From: Leyella lascolaii
Lineage (GTDB): Bacteria > Bacteroidota > Bacteroidia > Bacteroidales > Bacteroidaceae
DNA: 64,000 nucleotides
NCBI RefSeq assembly: GCF_900079775.1
Contig: NZ_LT556034.1
Coordinates: 229,943-293,942 of the forward strand
Reading direction: 5' to 3'
The position numbers were made by a program, and so were the translations under genes. How positions within the stretch are numbered: position 1 is the first letter of the stretch; every line of letters begins with the position of its first letter. This document shows, in pieces, positions 1 to 8,543 of this stretch. The notes beneath the pieces are model-generated. The model saw only the letters and a list, made by a program, of their open reading frames with translations. It was not told the origin of the DNA and did not search any database.

Positions 1-2990
1 TTGGGATAGTTACCGAATGTCTTTGTGCTGTTGACCTCAGGATCGTAGCCTTTGTATCCGGTGAAGGTGAGAAGGTTGCGGCCTACGAGGAACACTTTGG
101 CACCCTTGATGAATCCGGTCTGGTCGAGCCAGTTCTTCGGAAGAGTGTAAGATAGCTGCAGGTATTTCAGACGTACGAACGACGCGTCCTCAAGCCACAT
201 TGTGTCTGCCTGACGCACGGCATTGGCTGCGGGTATGGCAGTCTTGTCGCCCGGCTTCATCCACATGTCAAGCATGGAAGATGCGAGATTGTATGTTCCG
301 TTTGCCTGCGGGTCTTCAAGCCACATGCGCTCGTTGTTGAACATGTAGCGGTCGAACATTCCTGTGAACTGCACGTCGAGCTGCAAACCCTTCCATGCAA
401 CAGTTGTAGAAAGTCCGCCAGACCAAGGAGCCACCCAGCTCTTGCCTGTCTGCACACGGTTGGCTTCCGAATATATCTTTGTGTAGTTGCCGTCCTTGTC
501 GAGCCATACGCTCTGACCGTCAGCCGGATCGACGTGGCTCCAGCGCACCATGTAGTATTCTCCCATATCGTGACCGACCTCAAGCATCTGGAAATCGCCG
601 AGAACGTAAGAGTCAAGTCCCTGGAATAGTTTCGTAACCTTGTTCTTGTTGTAGTTTCCGTTGACCTTCACATTCCAGTACCAGTCTTTGTTCTTTATTA
701 TGTCCACACCTATTGTGAAGTCGAAACCGCGGTTGTACATCTCTGCGACGTTTCCGTAACCGGCACTGAAACCTGTCGTATAAGAATAAGGTATGGACAT
801 AAGCATGTCTGAGGTAACCTTATCGTAATACTGCAGGTCGAAGTCTACGCGGTCGAACAGACGGCCGGACAGTCCGATGTTGAATGTCTTTACCTTCTCC
901 CATGTGAGATCGGCGTTGGAAGCATTGGCTATGACCGTTCCTGAAGCATCGACATACATAGAGCCAGATGCTCCTACAAGACCGAGTGCGAGATAAGGAT
1001 CTATACCCGAGTTACCTGTAGAACCGTAGCTCACGCGGAACTGAAGGTCCTTGAGCCAGTCTTTGGTGACATCCATAAAGCTTTCATTTGAAACATTCCA
1101 CATCAATGCTGCGGCACCGAACGTACCCCAACGGTGGTCTTTTGCGAAAAGTGACGAGCCGTCGCGACGGATACTCAGGTCAAGGAAATACTTGTCTGCG
1201 TATGAGTAGTTGAGCATTCCGAACCATGAATTACGCACTTCTTCTGTGATGGAATGCGATGGGACAAGCGGACTATGTTCAGATGTTGAGCTGAGAAGCA
1301 TAAGACGGTTGTCCACAAGACCCGTACGCATAACACCGAAAGACTCAGTCTTGTTTGTCATCGACTCCTGACCGAGAAGAACTGTGACGTCATGGTCGTC
1401 AAGGAAGTTGAACTTATACTCTGCTGTATTTGTAACTGTCCAACGGTAGAAGTTGGAGAACTGCTCCGAAGCCTGACCTGTAGGCATCTTATCGCCAAAA
1501 CCGTCGTCAACAAGGTTATAGCATTTATAAGATACACGCAGGTCGTTCCAGTCAAGTCCGACAGAAGAACGGAGGTTCAGTCCTTTTATCGGGCTGATAT
1601 TAACGTACGCATTCTCGTTTATGCGGACCCGACGCTGTATCTCAGGCTGTTTGCTTGCGAGATAGTCAGGATCAAAAGATCCGCGACCGCCAAGATTCAA
1701 TGAATACCACTTAAGTTTCTCACCGTATCCGTTGAACGCACTGTTGGCATAGTCTATCGTTCCGTCGGGATTATAGGCAAGACCGAGTATCTCATGTGTG
1801 GTCTGTGTAGGGAAATAAGCATGGGCTGCCCACGGTTTGTTATAAACACTTGTTGTCTCACCATTGATGACAAGAGTAGTATGTGTCTTGTTATAAGCAA
1901 GGTTGGAGTTTGTTCCCACCTTCAGCCACGGAGTGATGTTGAACTCGAGGTTGGCACGCAAGGTCTCGCGGCGCATGTTGGAGTCGTCATACAGACCGTC
2001 CGCATCGTAATGTGAGAATGAAACAAGATAAGCTGTGTTCTGAGAACCACCGCGCACGCTTGCGTCAATCTGGGATATCGGAGAAGTATTTCCGAGGAAG
2101 CGGTCTACCCAGTCTGTACCGATGTTGTATTTCTGATAATAGTTCTTCATAGCCTGAAAAGACTCGTTTGTCAGGTTTGAAGGATTTATCATCTCCTGGA
2201 ATTTAAACCACTGGTTGGCATCCATCACCTCAGTTCCGTCGTGAGCAACCTCAGAAACAGAATACTGTGCGGACACAAGCACCGTAGGAGCCTCGCCGAA
2301 CTTGCCTTTCTTCGATGTGACGATAACGACACCGTTGGCGGCGCGCGAACCGTAGATGGCTGTTGAAGAGGCGTCCTTCAATACCGTTATGTTCTCTATG
2401 TCGTTCGGGTTGAGCGAAACGAATGTATTTGCTGAAATCTCACTTCCGTCCAATATGTAAAGCGGTTCTGTAGATGCATTTATTGATGTGACACCGCGGA
2501 TGGTCATTGAGGAGACTGCGGAAGGCTCACCTGAAGACGTGAACACCTGCAGACCGGCAACCTGTCCCTGCAATGCGTCGCTGACACTGGCGGACGGACG
2601 AAGCGAAAGGGCGTCACCTGATACCGATGACACCGAGCCAGCAATGGTTCCAAGCTTACGCGCCGAACCGTAACCTGTCACTACGACACCCTCAAGCGTA
2701 TGGCTGTCTGATTCGAGCACGATGCGCATGTTGTTGGCTGCCTTTACAGTCTTTGGCACCATGCCCAGATATGTAATCTCGAGTTCTGTGCCCACCGGCA
2801 CGTTGATTGTAAATTCTCCGTCGACATTTGTCACTGCGCCTGCATTCAGGCCCTTTGCCTTGACGGATGCCCCAACAACAGGCTGTCCATCCTCTGCCGA
2901 TGTGACCGTACCTGTTAGGCGCGACTGTGCCAGAGCCATTCCTATGCTCAGGAACAGGCAGGCAAAAAACATTGTCAGTCTTTGTTTCAT
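1..2990 (-). CDS. SusC/RagA-family TonB-dependent outer-membrane receptor, 3' end cut by window edge
   Basis: The frame is open from an ATG at 2990 to base 1 with no stop, giving 996 codons. The last residues seen (GYDPEVNSTKTFGNYP) are typical of the last barrel strands of SusC proteins, so probably only about 20 residues are missing. It begins with a signal peptide (MKQRLTMFFACLFLSIGMALA, cleaved before QSRL), followed by a carboxypeptidase-regulatory-like beta domain (about residues 23-95), a plug domain with the RGVTSINAS..PLYILDG pattern, then the 22-strand barrel region. The family imports glycans or peptides across the outer membrane with a SusD lipoprotein lid; the partner gene should lie just left of the window. 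The first 95 residues are almost the same as those of the receptor at 60621-63872, whereas the barrels differ. Substrate cannot be told from sequence. Confidence 0.95.
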   Translation of the reverse strand, partial: MKQRLTMFFACLFLSIGMALAQSRLTGTVTSAEDGQPVVGASVKAKGLNAGAVTNVDGEFTINVPVGTELEITYLGMVPKTVKAANNMRIVLESDSHTLEGVVVTGYGSARKLGTIAGSVSSVSGDALSLRPSASVSDALQGQVAGLQVFTSSGEPSAVSSMTIRGVTSINASTEPLYILDGSEISANTFVSLNPNDIENITVLKDASSTAIYGSRAANGVVIVTSKKGKFGEAPTVLVSAQYSVSEVAHDGTEVMDANQWFKFQEMINPSNLTNESFQAMKNYYQKYNIGTDWVDRFLGNTSPISQIDASVRGGSQNTAYLVSFSHYDADGLYDDSNMRRETLRANLEFNITPWLKVGTNSNLAYNKTHTTLVINGETTSVYNKPWAAHAYFPTQTTHEILGLAYNPDGTIDYANSAFNGYGEKLKWYSLNLGGRGSFDPDYLASKQPEIQRRVRINENAYVNISPIKGLNLRSSVGLDWNDLRVSYKCYNLVDDGFGDKMPTGQASEQFSNFYRWTVTNTAEYKFNFLDDHDVTVLLGQESMTNKTESFGVMRTGLVDNRLMLLSSTSEHSPLVPSHSITEEVRNSWFGMLNYSYADKYFLDLSIRRDGSSLFAKDHRWGTFGAAALMWNVSNESFMDVTKDWLKDLQFRVSYGSTGNSGIDPYLALGLVGASGSMYVDASGTVIANASNADLTWEKVKTFNIGLSGRLFDRVDFDLQYYDKVTSDMLMSIPYSYTTGFSAGYGNVAEMYNRGFDFTIGVDIIKNKDWYWNVKVNGNYNKNKVTKLFQGLDSYVLGDFQMLEVGHDMGEYYMVRWSHVDPADGQSVWLDKDGNYTKIYSEANRVQTGKSWVAPWSGGLSTTVAWKGLQLDVQFTGMFDRYMFNNERMWLEDPQANGTYNLASSMLDMWMKPGDKTAIPAANAVRQADTMWLEDASFVRLKYLQLSYTLPKNWLDQTGFIKGAKVFLVGRNLLTFTGYKGYDPEVNSTKTFGNYP

Positions 2991-3118
2991 AAAAATCTCT
3001 CTCCTGATTTGATTTAAATAATTAAAAAATGTTTATTCTTTTGTTTCGTGATGTACCTGTGTGTAGCGTAGTGTTATCCCTCCGCTTCGTCTTTGTAGGG
3101 CGTCCGTTGTTCTTTTTC
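2991..3118 (-). promoter_or_regulatory. Conserved susC leader, copy 1
   Basis: These 128 bases directly before the susC start codon are identical to 63873-64000 before the second susC. The match continues into the coding region to about 2881 with only three differences. An RBS-like GGAGAGAG lies 5 bases before ATG. No TAnnTTTG promoter box occurs inside it, so it is probably a transcribed 5' leader. A CCCT..AGGG pairing (3077-3100) could form a weak stem. Confidence 0.75.
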
Positions 3119-3120
3119 AT

Positions 3121-3150
3121 CGTCAATCATAGTCAACCACAGTCAACTTT
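3121..3150 (-). repeat. Three 10-bp direct repeats upstream of the susC leader
   Basis: On the minus strand the motif GTTGAC/ATTGAC occurs three times at exactly 10-bp spacing (AGTTGACTGT, GGTTGACTAT, GATTGACGAT), just outside the leader shared with the second susC. A further pair of TTGTTACTC repeats lies at 3181-3199. One-turn spacing suggests a protein-binding site in the promoter region; this is an inference. The rest of 3151-3256 holds no other recognisable signal. Confidence 0.5.
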
Positions 3151-3256
3151 CTCCACGACCTTTCCGACCTAAAATCGGAGAGTAACAAGCGAGTAACAAA
3201 TACGGTACAAAAATGAGCTGAAAAAGCCCTATAAACGATAACCATCGCTTATAAGG

Positions 3257-3288
3257 CTAAAAAGAAAGGCGCTCAAAATGAACGCCTT
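3257..3288 (-). terminator. Rho-independent terminator after the GH92 gene
   Basis: On the minus strand AAGGCG and CGCCTT pair around an 11-base loop, followed by TCTTTTTAG. It lies about 170 bases past the GH92 stop and separates that gene from susC. The bases 3289-3456 hold nothing else I recognise. Confidence 0.65.
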
Positions 3289-3456
3289 AATAATCATTGA
3301 TGATATATGCTAATCGCTGGTAATCACTACCTACTTACCGATGCATTATGAATAAGTATGTCTGCTCCCGTGAAGATGTCCACGTTCTTTCTTCTCACGC
3401 TTTTTGTGAGCTGCAAGAGCGTTTCCCGCCATGTGCGTGAGCATATTCACATGTGT

Positions 3457-5712
3457 TCATTTCTCTATGTCTGCCGACGGTGGAGCCGCTTTCTTGTCGG
3501 CACCCCATGCTTTGTTAGGATGGCGACCCATGACAAGAACCAGCTTTCCGCCGTTCTTTATGTCGTCGTGGGTGAACCATGGCTGGTCCAAAGGCTTGCC
3601 GTTGAGGGTCGCGCTCTGTATGTATTTGTTCTCGTCAGAACAGTTTTCTGCGTCTATCTCGAATATCCTGCCGTTCGGAAGGGTCACTTTCACATTGCTG
3701 AACAGCGGACTTCCGATGTTGTATGACGGAAATCCGGGAGTCACGGGATAGAATCCTATGGATGAGAACACCACGAACGAAGTCAGTCCTCCGCCGTCCT
3801 CATCGCCCGGAATGCCCATCACATCGTTGCGGAACCATGTCTTCAGCACCTGTCTCACGCGCTTCTGGGTTTTCCAGGGCTGCCCTGCGTAGTTATATAA
3901 ATAAGGTATGTGCAGTGAAGGCTCGTTCGCCATGGTGAACTGCCCGATGTTTCCGGTCTGGTCGGGCAGCTGTGTGTAGAACTCGCGTTTGCCTCTTCCC
4001 ATCGGCTCGGCGAACGTCTGGTCGAGGTTTCTCGCAAAGTTCTCGCGTCCTCCCATGAGGTTTATAAGGTCCGCCATGTTGTGTTGCACGTCCCAACGGT
4101 ATGTCCATCCGTTGTTCTCATCGTATGCGTCGCGTGCTCCTATTCCTCCTGAAAAGCGGTAATCGAATGGTTCTATGAAGTTGCCATCCTTGTCTTTGGG
4201 ATGGAAGAAAGCCGTCTTGCTGTTGAATATCGTGCGGTAGTTGCGTCCGAGCCGTGCGTAATGGGAAGCCTTGGCGGTGTCGCCCATGAACGCTGCGATG
4301 CGCGACAGACACCACATGTCGTATGCCGTGCCGAGCGTAACAGCCACCGGCTGTCTCTTCTCGAATCCCGATACGTTCGGGTCGGTCTCTTTTTCACCTT
4401 CGCGCAGTGCGGGTATGTATCCGTTCTTCTTGTAGAAATCGTCTATCCATCCGGCTTTGTTGCCCGACCACGGAGCCAGAGTCTTCTCCTCGATTCCCTT
4501 CCGGCAGTATTCGAAGGCGCGCTCCGCGTCCACCTTGACACCTTTATAAAGAGCGTCGGCTACCATTGCCACGCCGTGGTTTGAGTTCATGCGCCTTGAG
4601 TCACCGGTTATTTCGGGGAATGTGGGCATCCATTCCGTCCCCATCTGTTCAGCCATACGCAGGTATGACTCGATGATATGGCTCTGCTTCTCGGGCTCGA
4701 TGAGAGTGCGCAATGGATGAGCCGCGCGGTAAGTGTCCCATATCCAGTCGTCGGTGTAGAACGGTGTGCCACCGTCATCATGCACCTGTCCGTCGTAGGC
4801 ACTGAAGTATCTGCCGTCCTCGCTAAGGCATACCGGACGCTCGAACGTGCGGTAATAAGATGTGTAGAGCACCGTCTTCTGGTCTTCCGTGCCCCCTGTG
4901 ACCCTTATTTTAGACAGAGCCTCATTCCACACCTTGCGTCCTCTTGCCGCCACCTTGTCCACATCGTAGCCGTCCTGTTCGCGCATCAGGTTCTTGCGAG
5001 CCTGTTCCTCGCTTATGAAAGACACTCCGTAGCGCAGTCTCACCTTCTGTGTGCCGTCCTTGTATCTCAGCACCGCGCATGCGTTGTTGCCCTGTGCCAT
5101 TGACGTTCTGCCGTCAAAGCCGTCGGCTGCGAGTATTCCCGTTGACGCCGGAGCGGTTTCGGTCTCCACATAAACATACACCCTTGTCCTGTCGTTGAGC
5201 TGCTGGTAACCGCTCACATAGTTCTTTCCTATTCTCATCATTCCGTTTGCGGAGTTGATGATGACATACACCGGCTTGTCCTTCCTGTAGAACTGAAGCT
5301 CATACACGGCACTCTGTCTGTCCACGGCATAGCGTGCCCTCATGGTGTTGTCGTCGAGTTCGATGTCGAACGAGTATGGGGTTATGCGCTCATGGTCGTA
5401 GTTCACCGGAACCACCGGGCTCAGTTCGCTCCTCTGACTCGGGCTTATGCTGAATGCCGAACGTTCGCGGTGGTTGGTCACAATCATAGGAAGCCCGTTC
5501 ACATATTCCGACGTATAGTCAGCCCTTGCGGGGTAAACTCTAAGCATGCTGTTGGGAAGCTGCACCGTAGCGAAGGTAGGTACGAGCAGGTGACTGATGT
5601 TTCCGATGTACGGATTGACATAGTCCACCGGTTCCTTTGTCTGTGCTCCGGCAGTTCCGCACAGCGTAATGCACATGGCGGCAGCCACAAGTGCGATGAT
5701 TCTTTTCCTCAT
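3457..5712 (-). CDS. GH92-family exo-alpha-mannosidase, secreted
   Basis: Predicted 751-residue glycoside hydrolase family 92 enzyme. GH92 enzymes are calcium-dependent exo-acting alpha-mannosidases that trim N-glycans and yeast mannan. Visible family marks: N-terminal VDYVNPYIG, the mid-protein DDWIWDTYRAAHPL segment, NHGVAMVADALYKG, an NEP motif followed by YNYAGQPWKTQ, and near the C terminus GDEDGGG..GFYPVTPG. The start at 5712 gives a clean signal peptide (MRKRIIALVAAAMCITLCGTAGA). An upstream in-frame ATG at 5805 is rejected because it lies inside the pnp terminator hairpin. It differs strongly from the second GH92 gene at 39139-41427, so the two are probably from different subfamilies with different linkages. 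It stands alone, not in an operon with a susC/D pair. Confidence 0.93.
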   Translation of the reverse strand: MRKRIIALVAAAMCITLCGTAGAQTKEPVDYVNPYIGNISHLLVPTFATVQLPNSMLRVYPARADYTSEYVNGLPMIVTNHRERSAFSISPSQRSELSPVVPVNYDHERITPYSFDIELDDNTMRARYAVDRQSAVYELQFYRKDKPVYVIINSANGMMRIGKNYVSGYQQLNDRTRVYVYVETETAPASTGILAADGFDGRTSMAQGNNACAVLRYKDGTQKVRLRYGVSFISEEQARKNLMREQDGYDVDKVAARGRKVWNEALSKIRVTGGTEDQKTVLYTSYYRTFERPVCLSEDGRYFSAYDGQVHDDGGTPFYTDDWIWDTYRAAHPLRTLIEPEKQSHIIESYLRMAEQMGTEWMPTFPEITGDSRRMNSNHGVAMVADALYKGVKVDAERAFEYCRKGIEEKTLAPWSGNKAGWIDDFYKKNGYIPALREGEKETDPNVSGFEKRQPVAVTLGTAYDMWCLSRIAAFMGDTAKASHYARLGRNYRTIFNSKTAFFHPKDKDGNFIEPFDYRFSGGIGARDAYDENNGWTYRWDVQHNMADLINLMGGRENFARNLDQTFAEPMGRGKREFYTQLPDQTGNIGQFTMANEPSLHIPYLYNYAGQPWKTQKRVRQVLKTWFRNDVMGIPGDEDGGGLTSFVVFSSIGFYPVTPGFPSYNIGSPLFSNVKVTLPNGRIFEIDAENCSDENKYIQSATLNGKPLDQPWFTHDDIKNGGKLVLVMGRHPNKAWGADKKAAPPSADIEK

Positions 5713-5786
5713 GTAATAATTACGGTTTTTTAATATAATGGTAAAGTAAAAGGACTGTTTCTGTCTCAGATTTGTATTGTTGAATG

Positions 5787-5824
5787 AAAATCCCCGCACA
5801 GACACGTGTCTGCACAGGGATTTT
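5787..5824. terminator. Strong hairpin terminator after pnp
   Basis: A 38-base inverted repeat with 19-base arms (16 Watson-Crick and 3 G-U pairs) and essentially no loop, centred on CACGTG. Its AAAATCCC/GGGGATTTT ends provide a short U run in both directions. It lies 17 bases past the pnp stop codon. Confidence 0.85.
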
Positions 5825-5840
5825 TATGTCATAAGCCCGT

Positions 5841-8159
5841 TCAGTCTATGTCGCTGTTGTGGTCAAGACTGTCGTTGAACGGTTTCGGTTCGTGTCTGTC
5901 GTTGCCGTCTGCCGGCTTGTGCTCGAAGCGGCGCTGTGCTCTGCGCTCGCCGTTCTCGCGTCCCGGTCTTGGGCGACGCTCTCCGCGCTCCGGTCTCTGT
6001 CTGCGCTCATGCTCGGCATAACCTTCCGGTTTCGGAATGAGTACGCGGTGAGAGAGCTTGTATTTTCCGGTCTTCGGGTCAATCTCCATGAGCTTCACCT
6101 TAATCTTGTCGCCTTCCTTTATACCGGCGTCCTCGACTGTCTCAAGGCGTTTCCAGTCTATCTCAGATATGTGGAGCAGACCGTCCTTGCCCGGCATTAT
6201 CTCTACGAAACATCCGTAAGGCATGATTGAGCGTACCGTTCCCTCGTAGGTCTCGCCCACTTCGGGTATTGCCACGATGGCTTTTATCTTGCTCATTGCG
6301 GCTTCTATGCAGTCCTTGTTTGCCGCGCTCACCTGCACCTTGCCCACACCGTCGATCTCGTCGATGGTTATTATGGCGCCGGTGTCTTCCTGTATCTGCT
6401 GTATGATCTTGCCGCCCGGACCTATCACCGCACCGATGAACTCCTTGGGAATCTCAATCTGTACGATGCGCGGAACCTGCGGTTTGAGTTCAGGTCTCGG
6501 CTCGGCTATTGTCTCGGTGAGCTTGCCGAGGATGTACTCCCGTCCGGCTTTTGCCTGCATGAGAGCCTTCTCCAGAATCTCGAAGCTCAGTCCGTCGCAC
6601 TTGATGTCCATCTGTGTGGCAGTCAGACCGTCCTTTGTTCCTGTTGTCTTGAAGTCCATGTCGCCGAGGTGGTCCTCATCGCCGAGGATGTCGCTCAGCA
6701 CGGCATACTTGTCCTCTCCGGGGTTCTTGATGAGTCCCATGGCAATTCCGCTCACCGGTTTCTTCATCGGAACGCCTGCGTCCATCAGCGCGAGTGTGCC
6801 CGCGCAGACTGTCGCCATGGATGACGAACCGTTGCTCTCGAGAATCTGCGATACGAGACGCACGGTGTAGGGGAAGTCCTCCGGTATCTGCCCTTTGAGC
6901 CCGCGCCATGCCAGATGTCCGTGTCCTATCTCGCGGCGACCCACACCCCGCTGTGCCTTAGCCTCTCCTGTGCAGAACGGCGGGAAGTTGTAGTGCAGCA
7001 GGAAACGCTGGTATCCGCGGTCGAGCACGTCATCAACGAGTTTCTCGTCGAGCTTCGTTCCCAGTGTACAGGTGGTGAGGCTCTGTGTCTCTCCACGTGT
7101 GAAGATGGAGCTTCCGTGCGGCATCGGCAGCGGTGACACCTCACACCAGATGGGGCGTATCTCGTCTGTCTTGCGTCCGTCGAGGCGTTTGCCCTCGTCG
7201 AGAATGCAGCGGCGCATAGAGTCGCGCATCACATCGTCGTAGTAGCGGCTTATCATTCCGTGCTTCTCTTCGAGCTCCTCGGGTGTCAGGTCAGCGTGTG
7301 CGGCGTCATATTCTGTAGTGAAGTCCTCTATGATCTGTGCGAAAGCCTCCTCGCGTTTCTTCTTGTCGTGGTCGCCAGCCTCGGCAATAGCGTAGCACTT
7401 GTCGTATGTCTTGCGGCGCACATCCTCGCGCAGTTCGTCGTCGTTCACCTCATGGCAGTACTCGCGCTTCACGTCGGTGCCGAGTTCTTTCGACAGTTCT
7501 GTCTGCAGCTCGCACATCGGTTTGATGGCGTCCATGGCAGCCTTGAGCGCTCCGATCATGTCCTGTTCGGACACTTCTTTCATCTCGCCTTCCACCATCA
7601 TGATGTTTTCTGCGGAGGCACCCACCATGATGTCCATGTCGGCACTCTTCATCTGCTCGTATGTAGGGTTTATTACATACTGTCCGTCTACGCGAGCCAC
7701 GCGCACTTCAGAGATGGGGCATTCAAACGGAATATCTGAACAAGCCAGAGCGGCTGATGCTGCAAATCCTGCCAGAGCGTCGGGCTGGTCAACGCCGTCG
7801 GCGCTGAGGAGCATGACGTTCACATAAACCTCTGCGTGGTAGTTGGAGGGGAAGAGGGGCCGTAACACACGGTCGACAAGGCGGGACGTGAGTATCTCGT
7901 TGTCGCCGGCTTTTCCCTCGCGCTTTGTGAATCCGCCCGGGAATCGTCCGGCAGCGGCATACTGCTCTCTGTAGTCTACCTGGAGAGGCATGAAGTCTGT
8001 TCCGGGAACTGCATCCTTTGCGGCACAAACAGTGGCGAGGAGCACTGTGTTGCCCATGCGGAGCACACATGATCCGTCGGCTTGCTTTGCCACTTTCCCG
8101 GTCTCAATGCTGATGGTTCTTCCATCAGGCAGTGATACTGTTTTCGTAATTACGTTCAT
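5841..8159 (-). CDS. pnp: Polynucleotide phosphorylase
   Basis: 772 residues, slightly longer than the usual 700-720. Catalyses phosphorolytic 3'-5' RNA decay and is a core exoribonuclease. Domains in order: first RNase PH-like domain (about 10-140, with [11 protein letters not shown]), alpha-helical linker, second RNase PH domain (about 325-545, with [14 protein letters not shown] and the catalytic-site [15 protein letters not shown]), KH domain ([18 protein letters not shown]), S1 domain ([20 protein letters not shown]), then a basic Arg/Glu/Gly-rich tail of about 60 residues, as often seen in Bacteroidota. The ATG at 8159 starts the standard [22 protein letters not shown] terminus. Single-gene unit with its own promoter box and terminator. 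Confidence 0.98.
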   Translation of the reverse strand: MNVITKTVSLPDGRTISIETGKVAKQADGSCVLRMGNTVLLATVCAAKDAVPGTDFMPLQVDYREQYAAAGRFPGGFTKREGKAGDNEILTSRLVDRVLRPLFPSNYHAEVYVNVMLLSADGVDQPDALAGFAASAALACSDIPFECPISEVRVARVDGQYVINPTYEQMKSADMDIMVGASAENIMMVEGEMKEVSEQDMIGALKAAMDAIKPMCELQTELSKELGTDVKREYCHEVNDDELREDVRRKTYDKCYAIAEAGDHDKKKREEAFAQIIEDFTTEYDAAHADLTPEELEEKHGMISRYYDDVMRDSMRRCILDEGKRLDGRKTDEIRPIWCEVSPLPMPHGSSIFTRGETQSLTTCTLGTKLDEKLVDDVLDRGYQRFLLHYNFPPFCTGEAKAQRGVGRREIGHGHLAWRGLKGQIPEDFPYTVRLVSQILESNGSSSMATVCAGTLALMDAGVPMKKPVSGIAMGLIKNPGEDKYAVLSDILGDEDHLGDMDFKTTGTKDGLTATQMDIKCDGLSFEILEKALMQAKAGREYILGKLTETIAEPRPELKPQVPRIVQIEIPKEFIGAVIGPGGKIIQQIQEDTGAIITIDEIDGVGKVQVSAANKDCIEAAMSKIKAIVAIPEVGETYEGTVRSIMPYGCFVEIMPGKDGLLHISEIDWKRLETVEDAGIKEGDKIKVKLMEIDPKTGKYKLSHRVLIPKPEGYAEHERRQRPERGERRPRPGRENGERRAQRRFEHKPADGNDRHEPKPFNDSLDHNSDID

Positions 8160-8190
8160 CTAATATTACATCTAATAAAATAAAATCGGA

Positions 8191-8198
8191 CAAAGATA
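8191..8198 (-). promoter_or_regulatory. Promoter -7 box for pnp
   Basis: The minus strand reads TATCTTTG, an exact match to the Bacteroidota -7 consensus TAnnTTTG, 31 bases before the pnp start. A TTTG lies 23 bases further upstream, a slightly long spacing for the -33 box. Confidence 0.6.
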
Positions 8199-8402
8199 AC
8201 CAAATAATGTGGAATGTGCTACAAATCAGCCTTTTTATTATTATTTTTTATGAAAAGAAAACCGCGTGTTACGATGGTCTGTATGTCATGTCTGCTTGCC
8301 TCGGCATGATGCCGTGGCGGTGTCTCTGTTTTAATGCCGTTTAGTGGAATGCGCGATGTGATGTTTTACTGTTTGTCGGATGGAGTTTTATAAATATTAC
8401 AT

Positions 8403-8420
8403 TTTGAAATTAATTTCAAA
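8403..8420. promoter_or_regulatory. 18-bp perfect palindrome upstream of the BspA-like gene
   Basis: TTTGAAATTAATTTCAAA reads the same on both strands. It is centred about 50 bp upstream of the TATCTTTG promoter box of the next gene. Position and symmetry fit an operator for a dimeric regulator; this is inference only. Confidence 0.4.
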
Positions 8421-8460
8421 CAAATTGTTTCATTATGAATGCTTGTTAACGGTTTTTATA

Positions 8461-8468
8461 TATCTTTG
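8461..8468 (+). promoter_or_regulatory. Promoter -7 box for the BspA-like gene
   Basis: TATCTTTG matches TAnnTTTG exactly, 75 bases before the ATG at 8544. No clear TTTG -33 box at the expected distance. The rest of the 8160-8543 gap shows no gene. Confidence 0.55.
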
Positions 8469-8543
8469 TGACCGTTACGTAGGGCTGATGCGGACAGATT
8501 GTATCAGCTGTACGGACGTTGTTTCTTTAAAAAATTAAAGCGT

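Noticed and set aside
1..2990. Possible pseudogene, since no complete reading frame ends in the window
   Set aside because: The frame is open from the start codon to base 1 and the last codons match the normal SusC C terminus; it is cut only by the window edge.
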